Shown here piece by piece: positions 8,710-18,253 of a stretch of 64,000 bases of DNA (its first letter is position 1; every line of letters starts with the position of its first letter). The stretch covers positions 558,001 to 622,000 of the forward strand of contig JAHLEZ010000009.1 of the NCBI GenBank assembly GCA_020726505.1, read 5' to 3'. Source of the DNA: Leptodontidium sp. MPI-SDFR-AT-0119 (taxonomy: Eukaryota > Ascomycota > Leotiomycetes > Helotiales > Leptodontidiaceae). The notes under the pieces were generated by a model. The model saw only the letters and a list, made by a program, of their open reading frames with translations. It did not search any database and was not told the DNA's origin. A program made the translations under genes and the position numbers.

Positions 8710-10077
8710 CTACTCCTGAGCAAACCGCTTATCACTTTCCTTCTCCCCCCGATATCCATTGAACTGACTCTTCTTCTGCTTCATAAACCTCTCCTTCTCA
8801 GCCAGTGTCGCCTCATCTAATATCGCCTCACCCGTACCCTTTCTATGTAGCGCTTCCCAGTAGATCTCGTCAACGTCGAAGCTTTTCCGCGATGCGAGGT
8901 TGAACCAAAAGCGTCCACTATCCCACGACTCCCGCATCCGGGCCGACAGGCACGGCTGACCAACCGTCGGCGGCGACTTGACCTCGGCTCGCTCCATCGC
9001 TCGGATAAACTGGTCCTTGCGCGGTATAAAGAGATCCAGGAACTCTTGCATCTCGCCTTCACGCACCCAACTAGTAGGCTGTTTTAGTAGCAGCCACTAT
9101 AGCGGGTCGTAGGCGAATTGCGCCGGCATGGCGTTAGTAAACTCGAAGTCGAGCACGGCAGTGATGCGCAGCGTCTCCGGGTCGGCGAGCATGTTAGTGG
9201 GCCGGAGGTCGTCGCAGAAGAGCCGAAAGGGCCCGGCGTTGTCGACGCAGTATGCTGGGATCAGCTCGGCGAAGCACCGGCGCGCAACGAACTGCCTCCA
9301 GGCAAGCTCTCCATCGTTGCCGGCGATGTTACGTTGCGTCTCGAGGTGTCTCCGGAAATGGCACGCACGCGCCGTGAAGTAGTCGCTGACGCGATCGAAC
9401 GGCGCGGCCAAGGTGAACTGGTCGTCAGGGTAGCCGGCGAGGGTGACCACCTCGTTCATATCGTACGTCAAGGGTGGTCTAACAACCGCCTACTGACCTG
9501 AGGCGGGATCATTAGAGATGGCGCCGATACGCGGAAACTCCAGGCGCGAGAGCTGCAGCATGAAGTCGGCGATCTGTTCGTAGACGAAGTCGAGCTTCAT
9601 CTCGTCGATGTTTGGGTTGAGGATTATAGGCTCCTCCCTACTCTGGGTCGGCTGCTGTAGGAAGTCGCTCAGGTCCTGCCCTTCCATTAAGTCCATGATA
9701 ATGAACGGCCCCAGCTGCTGCGGGCTCTCCTCAGTGACGCCCCAACAGCGCACGGGTGGGACAGGAATGTTAGTATGCTCACGGAGAAAGTTCATAACCA
9801 TCACCTCGTTCGTAACCTTCTCGTCTCGCCACGGTCCATATATATTGCCCGGAAAGGGGAAGCGAATAAGGACGTGATCGTCGCTGTCGCCACGTTTGAC
9901 GTCCATATTGAGGTTGAACGAGCCTTTGAAAAAGCCATCGTATTTTCCGGCCCCATTCCAGTCCAGTCGGTTGTCAACAAAGGTCACGATATCTTCGCGA
10001 GCGTCCAGGAGCTTGTAAGCGAACGCCAATCACTCATCCTTTATATTTTTCTCCGCGATGAAGTCGTAGGGTGCCAT
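8710..10077 (-). pseudogene. Aminoglycoside-phosphotransferase-family kinase, three nonsense codons
   Basis: A single frame from ATG at 10077 to the stop at 8710 encodes 455 codons of a fungal APH-like small-molecule/protein kinase (PF01636 type by motif). It starts MAPYDFIAEKNIKDE and contains the lipid-like nucleotide-binding strand VLIRFPFPG, the hinge FIIMDLMEG, the catalytic loop LFCDDLRPTNML and the metal-binding LDFEF. Three in-frame stops interrupt it: a TGA after KDE at about 10030-10032, a TAG at 9490-9492 after SGQ, and a TAG at 9097-9099 before WLLL. Each sits where family members, from memory, have Trp (KDEWLAFAY, PWWLLLKQP), so G-to-A transitions explain all three. No frameshift is needed. 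The gene is dead as annotated unless the stops are misread. Confidence 0.82.
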
Positions 10078-10253
10078 CTGTCACGAAACTGGGATGTCAA
10101 GTAGGGGGCTGGAAACTAGTACCGTGCATTGGGAAAGGTTTGGCTGTACGTTGTCTTGCCTGCCACGGGGAAAGTAAAACGTAGTAGGAGAGTGAGAGAT
10201 GGTTGGGAGGTTATCCTTTTTAACGCCTAGAAGCGCGCCGGCCGACTAATCCC

Positions 10254-11960
10254 ATGCATCGGTTTTCTCTCTGCTCACTTCGTTTCGTGATGGCTGCCCT
10301 TGGGAGCACGCAATTTGATCGATTTCCATTTCCCCTATCAAACCCGCCATTCTACAATAGCAATGTTCTCTGGCCTTCTGAACCCAGCTATTCTACCCCC
10401 TCCCTGAACGCCAGCGGCAGCCAGAAAATGCGCCGTTCAAGTCAAATCGAGGCAGATAGAAACACGGCAGCGGGAGCTAAAGGTACGTGAAAGAGCTACA
10501 CTGAAAGTGAAATCGTTCTAATCTGTTTAATCTGGATCATGAGGGCGCTCTTGCTGACAATGATGATGAATCAGACGACGATTTCCCATCCCTCGTGGAG
10601 CTTTCTCGGGCTGCTCTGCGTCCGAAGGTCTCGACTAAGGCCTCGAAGACTGGGCCCACCCTTTAGCGTCCAGAACAGCCAGCGCTTCAGAAGGCTGGAC
10701 TGCAAGTCGATCAAACACAGCTCGGGCTGGGGAGTCGAGGTAGGTGCACCGTCTGCCCTCTGTGCTCCAGAGCGCTCTGCTAATTGTACGCAGATCAACC
10801 AGTGATTCTCGATATCGACGACCACCTAGATGAGGCAGATGCTGAGGATGAGGCCGAAGGCACTACCAGCGATGTTGATACTAGGCGTCTTGAACGGGAC
10901 ACGAGTCTGCACAATACCTTCGTAACCTCAGAATTCGCCTCAGCGCCGACAGAGTCCATTAATACATCCGGTCCATAGTACGACGTTGAGGAGGGGCACT
11001 ATATCGACGAGCCAGCTCCGGGACTTGAGCCTCGCGAGCAGCGCAGCATACCTTCTGCTCCCGCACAAGCCCAACCCCAGACTCTCCCTCAATCCTCCAC
11101 GCCAGAGCAAGATCAAACCAACCAGCAGGGTGTCGGCAGTATCGCTCGGAGCGCGTCAGTGGAGTCTATGCTCCACTCCCTCCCCAAGCCTTCCGACAGC
11201 GGCGATAATGGATAGACTGAGGAGGACACGGCTGAACTGGAGGAAGAACTAGGGTTGGCTTGGCAAGAGCAAGAAGTAGAGTCATCATCGGCCGGCACGC
11301 CTACCTCCCCAAGTCCTAACTCGGTCGAGGCACCACAAAGCGAGATCCAGAGTCGAGAACACACCGAAACTACCGGCAGCAGACCGGAAGAGCTGCAAAA
11401 TGTCTCTCAACATAGCACAGCTCAGGGCCTTGAGGAGTGGGAGCAGCGGGAGACCGAGGTGGTGGTGGAAGGAGGGGCCACAGCGATGCAGCAGGAAGAG
11501 CTTGAGCAGTCAGCTGTGGGTGATCAGCAGGACTTGGTCGAGGTCGACCTCGCGGACGACCCTGCAGACAAGGAAGCCACCGAGCCTCTGCTATCCACGC
11601 AACCTGAGATCGACGAGATCGACAAGTACCGTTTTCGACTGCGTGGAGTACGAGCTCGGCAGCTTCCTGGACGTCAGACAAAACAACCCAGTACCGAGTC
11701 GTATAGGGGAAATATCTAAACAGGTCTGATTCTTGGCTCAATGAAGACGATGTACGGATATCCATGGCTTGCGAACCGTGCTCTTAAGACTTGGCTCTGC
11801 AGGTGGACATTTTCCGAGTTTTACAGATACGCTGTAGCCTACGCAAAGGCAGAAAAGTTTTCGAGTACCTGGTCAATCTCGATAGCTATACCTGGACCAC
11901 TGAAGATCAGTTGAGAATTGAGCTTAGCCCTATGTTGGTCGCTAAGCTTAAAGGTAACTA
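10254..11960 (+). pseudogene. Decayed gene for an acidic, low-complexity protein of unknown function
   Basis: A long frame can be followed with three TAG codons (near 10663, 10976 and 11213), each plausibly a former CAG, and one canonical intron at 10738-10792 (GTAGGT...GCTAAT...CAG). An upstream exon (10254-10488) ends at GTACGT, but its acceptor is not intact. The protein is rich in Asp, Glu, Gln and Ser (DDESDDDFPSLVELS, LDEADAEDEAEGTTSD, EEDTAELEEELGLAWQEQE). After about 11630 the frame shifts: YELGSFLDVRQNNPVPSRI, then SWLNEDDVRISMACE, then VFEYLVNLDSYTW appear in different frames. I do not recognise the family. Confidence 0.45.
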
Positions 11961-12345
11961 AATGCCCCGTTTTGGAAATCTTGAGGAACAGGTTGCTAAC
12001 GGATTATATCTCAAATAGCGTCTTCTCCTCATCCCTTAAGTCCAGCACATCGTGACATTCTTCTCAGACATTCAGCAACTCCGACCAGAGACGAGCACCG
12101 CCATGCGTCGCGAGCCTCTCGAAGCCCCTCTACCCTCTAGCTGTCCCGTGTGCAGGCGAAGAATGAAAATTGTCCTACCTGGCTTCTACCTCACCTGTGT
12201 GTACCAGGCATTTAATTCACACCACATAACGCGAGAAACGCCATTTCATGGCTAGTTAGTGGGAAGTACTTAGGAGAATCATTTTGTCGCTGAACGTAGC
12301 AAGTAGATGTTTATTTTCAAGGATATATGATCATAGCCGCTTTCC

Positions 12346-12369
12346 AAAAAAAAAAAAAAAAAAAAAAAA
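12346..12369 (+). repeat. Run of 24 A
   Basis: Homopolymer with near-repeats on either side (CCGCTTTCC before, CCACTTTCAAG after). It could be the poly(A) end of a very short retroposed piece or simple slippage. No element body is recognised upstream. Confidence 0.7.
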
Positions 12370-12436
12370 CCACTTTCAAGTCCTTTTCCCAGTGGGGCTT
12401 CTCATTTGAGCCCTAATCCAAGCCAGGCCACTTTAT

Positions 12437-13636
12437 CTATACCGGATTACAATACATACATCTTCTTCCATGATGTGTATCCCAATCCCTTATCTTCATT
12501 CTTTCCGTAGCTCTAGCTAGGTGTTGCTGTTCTACAGGCAGCAGACCAATCTCTTCCTCTTTCTTCGATCGTCTAAACATCTCCGCATGGCGTGCATTAT
12601 CATGGATGTCTTTCGGGTCCGGGTTCGCAGTGGGAGATTGTCGACGTCGCCACAGTACTCGGAGGGCAATGGATACGGGCCCGAGATTTATCAGCACGTT
12701 GAGCTCAAATGGATTATCCTTGTCAGCTGATCGAGTGGAGAGGAGGTCGGGACAGAGGTTGAAGGCGTTAGTTTGTTCGAGTAGATCTCGACCGAAGATC
12801 ACATCACAGGGGAGGCCTGGGAGGACATGGAAGATTGCTCCGAAAGCTGCCGGGTCTTCGTCCGTTTTTGGAGTTGCATCTCGAGGAGTGTTGTCGGTAT
12901 CGACAGGTATGTCTGGCGTAGATGCCTTGCGCCAGTCTAGGCTCAAGTTATGGACATAAACTTGGCCAATAGTTTCGGTCTCCGTGCCATCCCCGACTTG
13001 TATCCGTCTTCGAGCTTCTCGGCGCCTGTCGATTTGAAATCCTTCTCTTTTGGCACACTTCAGAGACATAAGGTTCAAATCGGACCCTGTGTCTGCTATT
13101 GCGTCTAATACATGTCCATCCAATGAACATTTCATTCGGTTACGAGGTGAATTGCTGTTGCGGGACGACCCAATCCACAATAGAGATGAGATATTCCTTA
13201 ACTTCGCTGGACAGCTCTCTAACATATTTCGATTTTTGGTTAGGATTTCCGTCTCCTCCAAGAATGGCATCCCCAAAACTAGCGGTACTGGGCATACTGA
13301 AAAGACGTAGAACCAGCGCTTCTTCCGTCCAAGAGTGTTTCCCATTAGCTCCACGGGTACACATACTCTCCCCAATGACGAGATACACTTCCCATTGCCG
13401 AGCTCAAACTGTTTAATATTTTTGGGGCTGCGACGGATCTTAAGATTGCACTCGTTGGCGAGAGCTTCGGACATAATATTCTTAGCGGACCCGGAATCTG
13501 GACAGGCTAGGTGCGGTTTGTTCTTGATCAGAACCCGAAGAACCTTTCGTCGATTTTCTGGTGGAGTTCTGTATTGAGTCTCAACATCTATTGCAAATGA
13601 AGAAACGCCGTGGCGCACACTAAGACGGTGTTCCAA
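12437..13636 (-). CDS. Tandem retropepsin-like aspartic protease domain protein
   Basis: A 399-codon intact ORF with two retroviral-type aspartyl-protease folds in one chain. The first has ACPDSGSAKNIMS (about residues 44-56) and LVLGMPFLEE; the second has AIADTGSDLNLMS (about 180-192) and DVIFGRDLLEQ. Classical retropepsins work as dimers with one D-S/T-G each, so two in one chain could form a complete active site internally. The C-terminal helix (EEEIGLLPVEQQHLARATER) and a final CMYC match a fungal family known to me only as hypothetical. No RT or integrase is nearby, so this looks like a domesticated protease rather than a retroelement remnant. The frame stays open upstream to 13705; a possible ATG at 13720 is separated from it by one TAG. 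Confidence 0.75.
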   Translation of the reverse strand: MEHRLSVRHGVSSFAIDVETQYRTPPENRRKVLRVLIKNKPHLACPDSGSAKNIMSEALANECNLKIRRSPKNIKQFELGNGKCISSLGRVCVPVELMGNTLGRKKRWFYVFSVCPVPLVLGMPFLEETEILTKNRNMLESCPAKLRNISSLLWIGSSRNSNSPRNRMKCSLDGHVLDAIADTGSDLNLMSLKCAKREGFQIDRRREARRRIQVGDGTETETIGQVYVHNLSLDWRKASTPDIPVDTDNTPRDATPKTDEDPAAFGAIFHVLPGLPCDVIFGRDLLEQTNAFNLCPDLLSTRSADKDNPFELNVLINLGPVSIALRVLWRRRQSPTANPDPKDIHDNARHAEMFRRSKKEEEIGLLPVEQQHLARATERMKIRDWDTHHGRRCMYCNPV

Positions 13637-13705
13637 GGCCTTGATTGATTCATCTAATAGACGACTCGTTTTCGTATTGTCGTATTCAAAGGCTCTTAAA
13701 TTGCT

Positions 13706-14047
13706 CTAATCCAAACTCATTCCAAAATCCTCAACTGCCAAGGTTCTGCCATTACTAACGCCATCAGAATCCTTGAACCAAAGGATGTTCTCAGGCTTGA
13801 TATCCTTATGGCGCCTATACCTTTCATGCTCTTTGGTAAGATGACAGTTAGCGTAACTATTCGCCAGCGACTTATTCTCTTTATAAGAGTTAGAGTTGCC
13901 ATCGCACTCTTCGTCACTATAATAAGGATCTCTATTTGTCGAGAGGGCTGGAGTACCCACTAATTCCATATAATACCCGCCAAATAAAGCGAGAGCATCT
14001 AAGATGTTTCCTCGTGATAAATCCGAAGGGGTCATACGAGGCGACAT
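13706..14047 (-). pseudogene. Protein kinase catalytic fragment
   Basis: The frame contains a catalytic loop HKDIKPENILWF (Asp and Asn kept, HGD/HRD changed to HKD) and EDFGMS (DFG), joined by a KDSDGVSNGRT loop. Upstream it has an Asn/Ser-rich segment and NILDALALFGGYY. The ATP-binding lobe and the part after DFG are absent, so this is an isolated internal piece of a fungal Ser/Thr kinase. It ends at a TAG immediately in frame with the retropepsin ORF. Confidence 0.65.
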
Positions 14048-14169
14048 AGGGGGAGTATCATATTAGTCTAGCATAGACTCGAGAGGACTTCGCTATTCCC
14101 GAGGAGTGACACTGGTCGCATTAGGTGACCAGTGCATTGTTGCTGCTGGCCAGTCCGGGAGGGTGGCTA

Positions 14170-14288
14170 TTAAAGCGGACCGACCCCTATGAGCCAGCTA
14201 AGGGAGATTTCGAGGCCCGTCCGATTGTGTTGAGTAGGTGCTGTCAGACGCTGATGAACACCACGGCCAGTTCTCCAGGGTGTAGCTA
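14170..14288 (-). pseudogene. 3' remnant of the zinc-finger gene beyond the Fot1 insertion
   Basis: After removal of the Fot1-like element and one TA, the zinc-finger frame continues from RIRQA into LATPWRTGRGVHQ... and stops at TAA 14170-14172. Whether this is the original C-terminus is unclear, because the tail has no recognisable motif. Confidence 0.45.
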
Positions 14289-16293
14289 AGTCCCCACCCC
14301 ACCATTTGGACCACCCCCCCCCCATTTAGACCACCTCGCTTAGCACACCGCCACTTTCACTTATTTAACTTCAATAATTAATAATTATTCTATTCCTTTA
14401 TCGATTTTCTTGATTTTCGGCATGTGAGCTGAGATAATAATGAAGCCAAAATATACTGAGTACGATATGCTTCAAGCTATTAATGCGGTCAAAAATGGCA
14501 AGTCCGAACGATGCGCTTTAATTGAGTAGGGTATTTCGAGGTCTACTCTTAAACACCGCATTTACAACCCAAACACCCATTAAGAGGCTGCTAGTCACTT
14601 GCAAAGGCTACCCCCAGTGCTAGAGGACTGTCTTACGCACTAGATTTTGACTTAAGAGACATTGGGGTTTAGTGTTACTTATACGCAAGTACGGCTTTTT
14701 GGGAACCGACTTTGCGCACTTTAAGGGGACCCTTTACTACTCGGAAAACGATAGGTATAGCGGTTTTTTAAGCGGAATCCTGTTTTAAACACCAAGAAGC
14801 AGTATTCTATTGACTTTGTACGTGTTAATAACGTAATATCTGATGTTATTAAGCCATAGTTCCAGAAATTGTAGATTCTAGCTGTCACGACATAAGAGCC
14901 TTAGTCGCAGAAGGTTGACTTAACATTTAGAATACAAAACTACAGAGCTACTCTACAGGAGGGAGCCATATATATAGGGAGTCAGAGGGGAGTCGGACCT
15001 GTTTCGGACCCCTGACCTAGCTGAACCCTAGCCGAAGCATACCTGTCGTAACACTAGCTATTAAGGCAATTCTACCTGAAAATCGATGGAATATGGACGA
15101 AGCAGGGATTATAGAAGGCCTTGGGATTAATGGCCTAGTTATTGGCCATGCAAATCGACGTTTTGTACAGCGAAAATAGCCTAGTTCTCGGAGTTAGACC
15201 TCGTTTATTAAATCTATCTCTGCCACCGGCAAAAAAAACCACCCCACTTGTAATATACAAGGGAAAATCGGTCTAGCAATAGTGGTTTCTAGTAGATATT
15301 AACCTATTTAAGGACTAGTAGTTCACAGCAATAAAGAATGGATAAACAAATAACGCTATCGTATTAGAATAGCTTGAAAAGGTCTTTATCCCTCAGACGC
15401 AACCACGTGATCAGTAACCTCGATTACTAGTCCTAAACGACTATAGAAGTCATAAGACTACGGAATTCATGTAGAAGTGCTTAGAATATAATATATTTCT
15501 GTTGTTTTTACTTGTATATACGTTACACGTCTTATAACCTTTGGATTTATCGATTTTCTCTCCTCTTAAGGCATCCTACCGGAAACACCTTAATTTATTA
15601 GCATTAATGACTGATTCTACTCTAATTAGCAAACGTAACTTCTTGATATACTATTATAAGGCACGGTAAAAGAGCTTAATAAGTATGAATATCAAAGTTA
15701 GTTAAAGAGCTACCAGTCTTTGGCTAGTGAGTATAGCAAAACCACTAATGAGCCGATTACTATTAGAGAATAATAATTAGGAGCTAGAAATTGATGCCCC
15801 GGAGGACCTTCAGATTATTAAGAAAGTGGAGGAATCATCAATTGTGTGGTCTACGCTAAAGGCTAGCAAAGAATTCAGGTTACAGCTTAATACTTTAACC
15901 AAAATATCACATGACAATATCTTAACACGTCGACTACTTTTTAAGAAAGCTGTTAAAGCTTTTGATCAAAACGACTTCGCATTAGGACAGGCAGAGATAA
16001 GGATACAGCAATTAGAAGCTAAATTAAACTAATTACAACCACGGAAAAAACGGAAGGTTCAAACCAGCCTAAATTCCAAGTTTGCAGACATCCAAGCTAT
16101 TCAAAGAGCTCAAATTGCAGCTGGAGATCAGGAAATTGTACCTATTGATTCAGATTCAGCAGGAGATTCTGAAGCTACAGAAGATTGTATAGAAGTTGAA
16201 GCGTTGTAGAGTCATTAAGTGTTGTTTGTAAAGTGGTAGAAAAATGCGGGGTGGTCCAAATGGGGGGGTGGTCCAAATGGTGGGGTGGGGACT
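14289..16293 (+). mobile_element. Fot1/pogo-type transposon, RIP-mutated, with nested solo LTR
   Basis: Flanked by TA (14287-14288 and 16294-16295). Inverted repeats of about 46 bases start AGTCCCCACCCCACCATTTG and contain two direct GGACCACCCC-like blocks. Without the nested LTR the element is about 1.83 kb, the normal Fot1 size. The transposase starts near 14440 (MKPKYTEYDMLQAINAV, an HTH of the Psq/CENP-B type) and includes ENRWNMDEAGIIEGLGI (first catalytic Asp region, about 15080-15125). It ends near 16030 (LLFKKAVKAFDQNDF). Many CAG/CAA/TGG codons have become stops. It is inserted in exon 4 of the zinc-finger gene. Confidence 0.9.
14883..15053. mobile_element. 171-base solo LTR inside the Fot1 element
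   Basis: Begins TGTCACGACA and ends TGTCGTAACA (10-base inverted ends with one mismatch). Flanked by the exact 5-base duplication CTAGC (14878-14882, 15054-15058). It interrupts the transposase between FQKL..ILA and the AIKAI..ENRWNMDE region. No second copy is seen in the window. The end sequence is of the same type as the gypsy LTRs here. Confidence 0.88.
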
Positions 16294-17426
16294 TAAGGCC
16301 TGGCGTATACGTTCCTCCCGGAACCCCAAGGGTGGCAATTGTGGTGTGGTTGTATAGTTTCCACACTGAGCATTGCCACCTTCACTGTAGACCTCGTCAA
16401 ATTGTGGTGGGGCTGCATGGGTGAAGTTATTTTGGTCAGCTATTTGATTGTAATTTCCAGATGGCCTTGATCCCGCACTTGGTGATGTCGGCTGATATGA
16501 ATCTGTTTCTGGTAGCTGAGCTTGGTTTGCAGATATCTTATGAGAGGACCCGGGTCCAGGAGAGAAGTTCACAGCTTGGAAAGTGGTTGTGATAGTACTG
16601 AAAGTTGAGGCAGTCATAGAGCTTTCACCACTTCCGCTCGTCCTAGGAGTCATGGAATCTGTTGGAGAGGTCTGGTTTGCAGCTCCAGCACCTTGCGAGG
16701 GCGTTTCCACTTTGAATGACGGAGTGCGACTCTCGGATGCAGTTGATGATGCTCTGCTACGGGGGTCTCCTGCTTTGTTAGCTTTCTCGCCTTGGGTCTC
16801 ACTATCTCGCGTCAAGATTTGTGTTCACTCATTCCCCCAATTTCATGGGCAATAGACACATAGCACTCGATCGACGGCTTCTCGGTAGGCTCTGTGAGGT
16901 AGAGAGCGGGCAGAAGCTGAAATTGGAGGTCGCAATTTTTCAAAATAATCTGATTCCCGGTCTTTCAACCAGATCGGGTAAAACAAGAGATTCCACTTAC
17001 TGTCGATGCAAATGCCGAGCCAAAAGGTCCGGCCGGTGAAAGCCTCTCTCGCAGTCTTCGAAGGTACAAGGATATGCAGACTTTTGGTGACTCAATTGAT
17101 GGCGCCTGTAGATTGGGTTTTAGCAAAGCAACAAGGCGCATCTGGGAATGCGAACTTACCTCAAGTGCTCGGCTCTGGTAAAGGTCTGAACACAAATTAG
17201 CAATTATATGTTGAACTACACCACAAGTACCAACCTTGACAGGACCACATATTTCACATGTATGGACTGGTACACCCTTCTTCGCTCTGCTGATGCGCCC
17301 AGTCACTGGTATATACTTCACAGGCACATCGGCAGCTGGCTCGGAGCCTCTCGATGACTGCGGGGGACTCCCAGACGTGCTGGCCTGGTTGGACCCTCCC
17401 GGCTGGAATCCAGAAGAGAAGTCCAT
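16294..17426 (-). pseudogene. C2H2 zinc-finger transcription factor gene, four exons, broken by Fot1
   Basis: Exon 1 (17426-17235) encodes a Ser/Gly-rich start and PVTGRISRAKKGVPVHTCEI. Exon 2 (17185-17160) is TFTRAEHLR. Exon 3 (17105-17001) completes RHQLSHQKSAYPCTFEDC and RGFHRPDLLARHLHR. Exon 4 starts at 16801 (HETQGEKANKAGDPRSR). Introns are 49, 54 and about 199 bases, all GT..AG and phase-consistent; the third is unusually long. Together they give two adjacent C2H2 fingers of a fungal DNA-binding protein, then a Ser/Thr/Pro-rich region with PPQFDEVYSEGGN. The coding sequence is cut at 16294 by the transposon. The splice model is inferred from sequence only. Confidence 0.75.
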
Positions 17427-17739
17427 GCCTTCCCCAGCAGTGCTACTACTGGATCCTTACAGCCTTGTACAGCCTGACTGGAATAGATCTGCCAGGGGCC
17501 AAAATCTCAGCGCAGGAACAACAGTGTATCGGCAAGGCAAGATCTTAGTAAGAGATGTCTAGGATAATCGTGAACGCTTCAGGATACAGTTTTTGTAACG
17601 ACGATGGAGAAGTAGCTTTACTCCTAACGCCTTGCGTAGTAGATGCACAAAGATAGAACGTATCGCGGGGCATTGCTGAGCGTCGTGATTATGTTCACGA
17701 GAGAAAATGCCTTCGAAAGTAAGCTGAAAGCTTAATAAG

Positions 17740-17940
17740 AAGGTGATTCGAAGAGAAAAAGAAAGAGAGAGCGCGGGGCTAACATCCATGTTCTGTTTAG
17801 TAATATCTTAATAATCTTGTGGCGTCTCAGCTCGTGACTTGCCTTGCTGTTTCAGACGCCTCGCTGTAGTCGATATAATGCCTTCGAAATTGAATAAATA
17901 CCGCCTACAGTAAATTTCGAAATCGGCTTCAGTTCCAAAC
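17740..17940. repeat. Partial copy of the GAAGCCGATTTCGAA inverted-repeat element
   Basis: Shares GATTCGAAGAGAAAAAGA, TTTGTTTAGTAATCTC-like and ATCTTGTGGC segments with the copies at 20894-21226 and 25985-26169. Ends with TTCGAAATCGGCTTCAGTT at 17916-17934. The left end is diverged or missing. The rest of 17427-18253 holds no recognised gene. Confidence 0.6.
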
Positions 17941-18253
17941 TCTCAATGATTTAATTTAACCCATATCTAAGTATCACTAACCACTTCCTGCTAGCTTAAT
18001 CCAGGCCCCTCTACACTCGCTTAATCCCTGCTCTCGTTATCACGTGTATATTCTGCCTGGGGGTTACGTAACATGCATTTTAGGCTGCGTTGAATGAGAT
18101 TCAAGGATCCTCCCACAGACATCATTCTACGCAAAAGCTCAGATCTAATCGACGATCCTCTCTCTGATACCCTGGTCCTGACCTTTTCCCGCTTCTAAAG
18201 TTTGCCCCTACTTTCGTGTAGAATTCAGTCCTCGATAAGCTCAACTGTTAAAC

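Noticed and set aside
9118..9501. 127-codon plus-strand ORF opposite the APH-type pseudogene
   Set aside because: Mirror frame in GC-rich coding DNA; the minus strand carries the catalytic motifs of the kinase family.
11370..11765. 131-codon minus-strand ORF
   Set aside because: Low-complexity antisense shadow of the acidic coding sequence on the plus strand.
12346..12369. LINE or SINE 3' end
   Set aside because: No similarity upstream to the LINE 3' ends at 25.6 or 27.7 kb and no target duplication beyond short microhomology.
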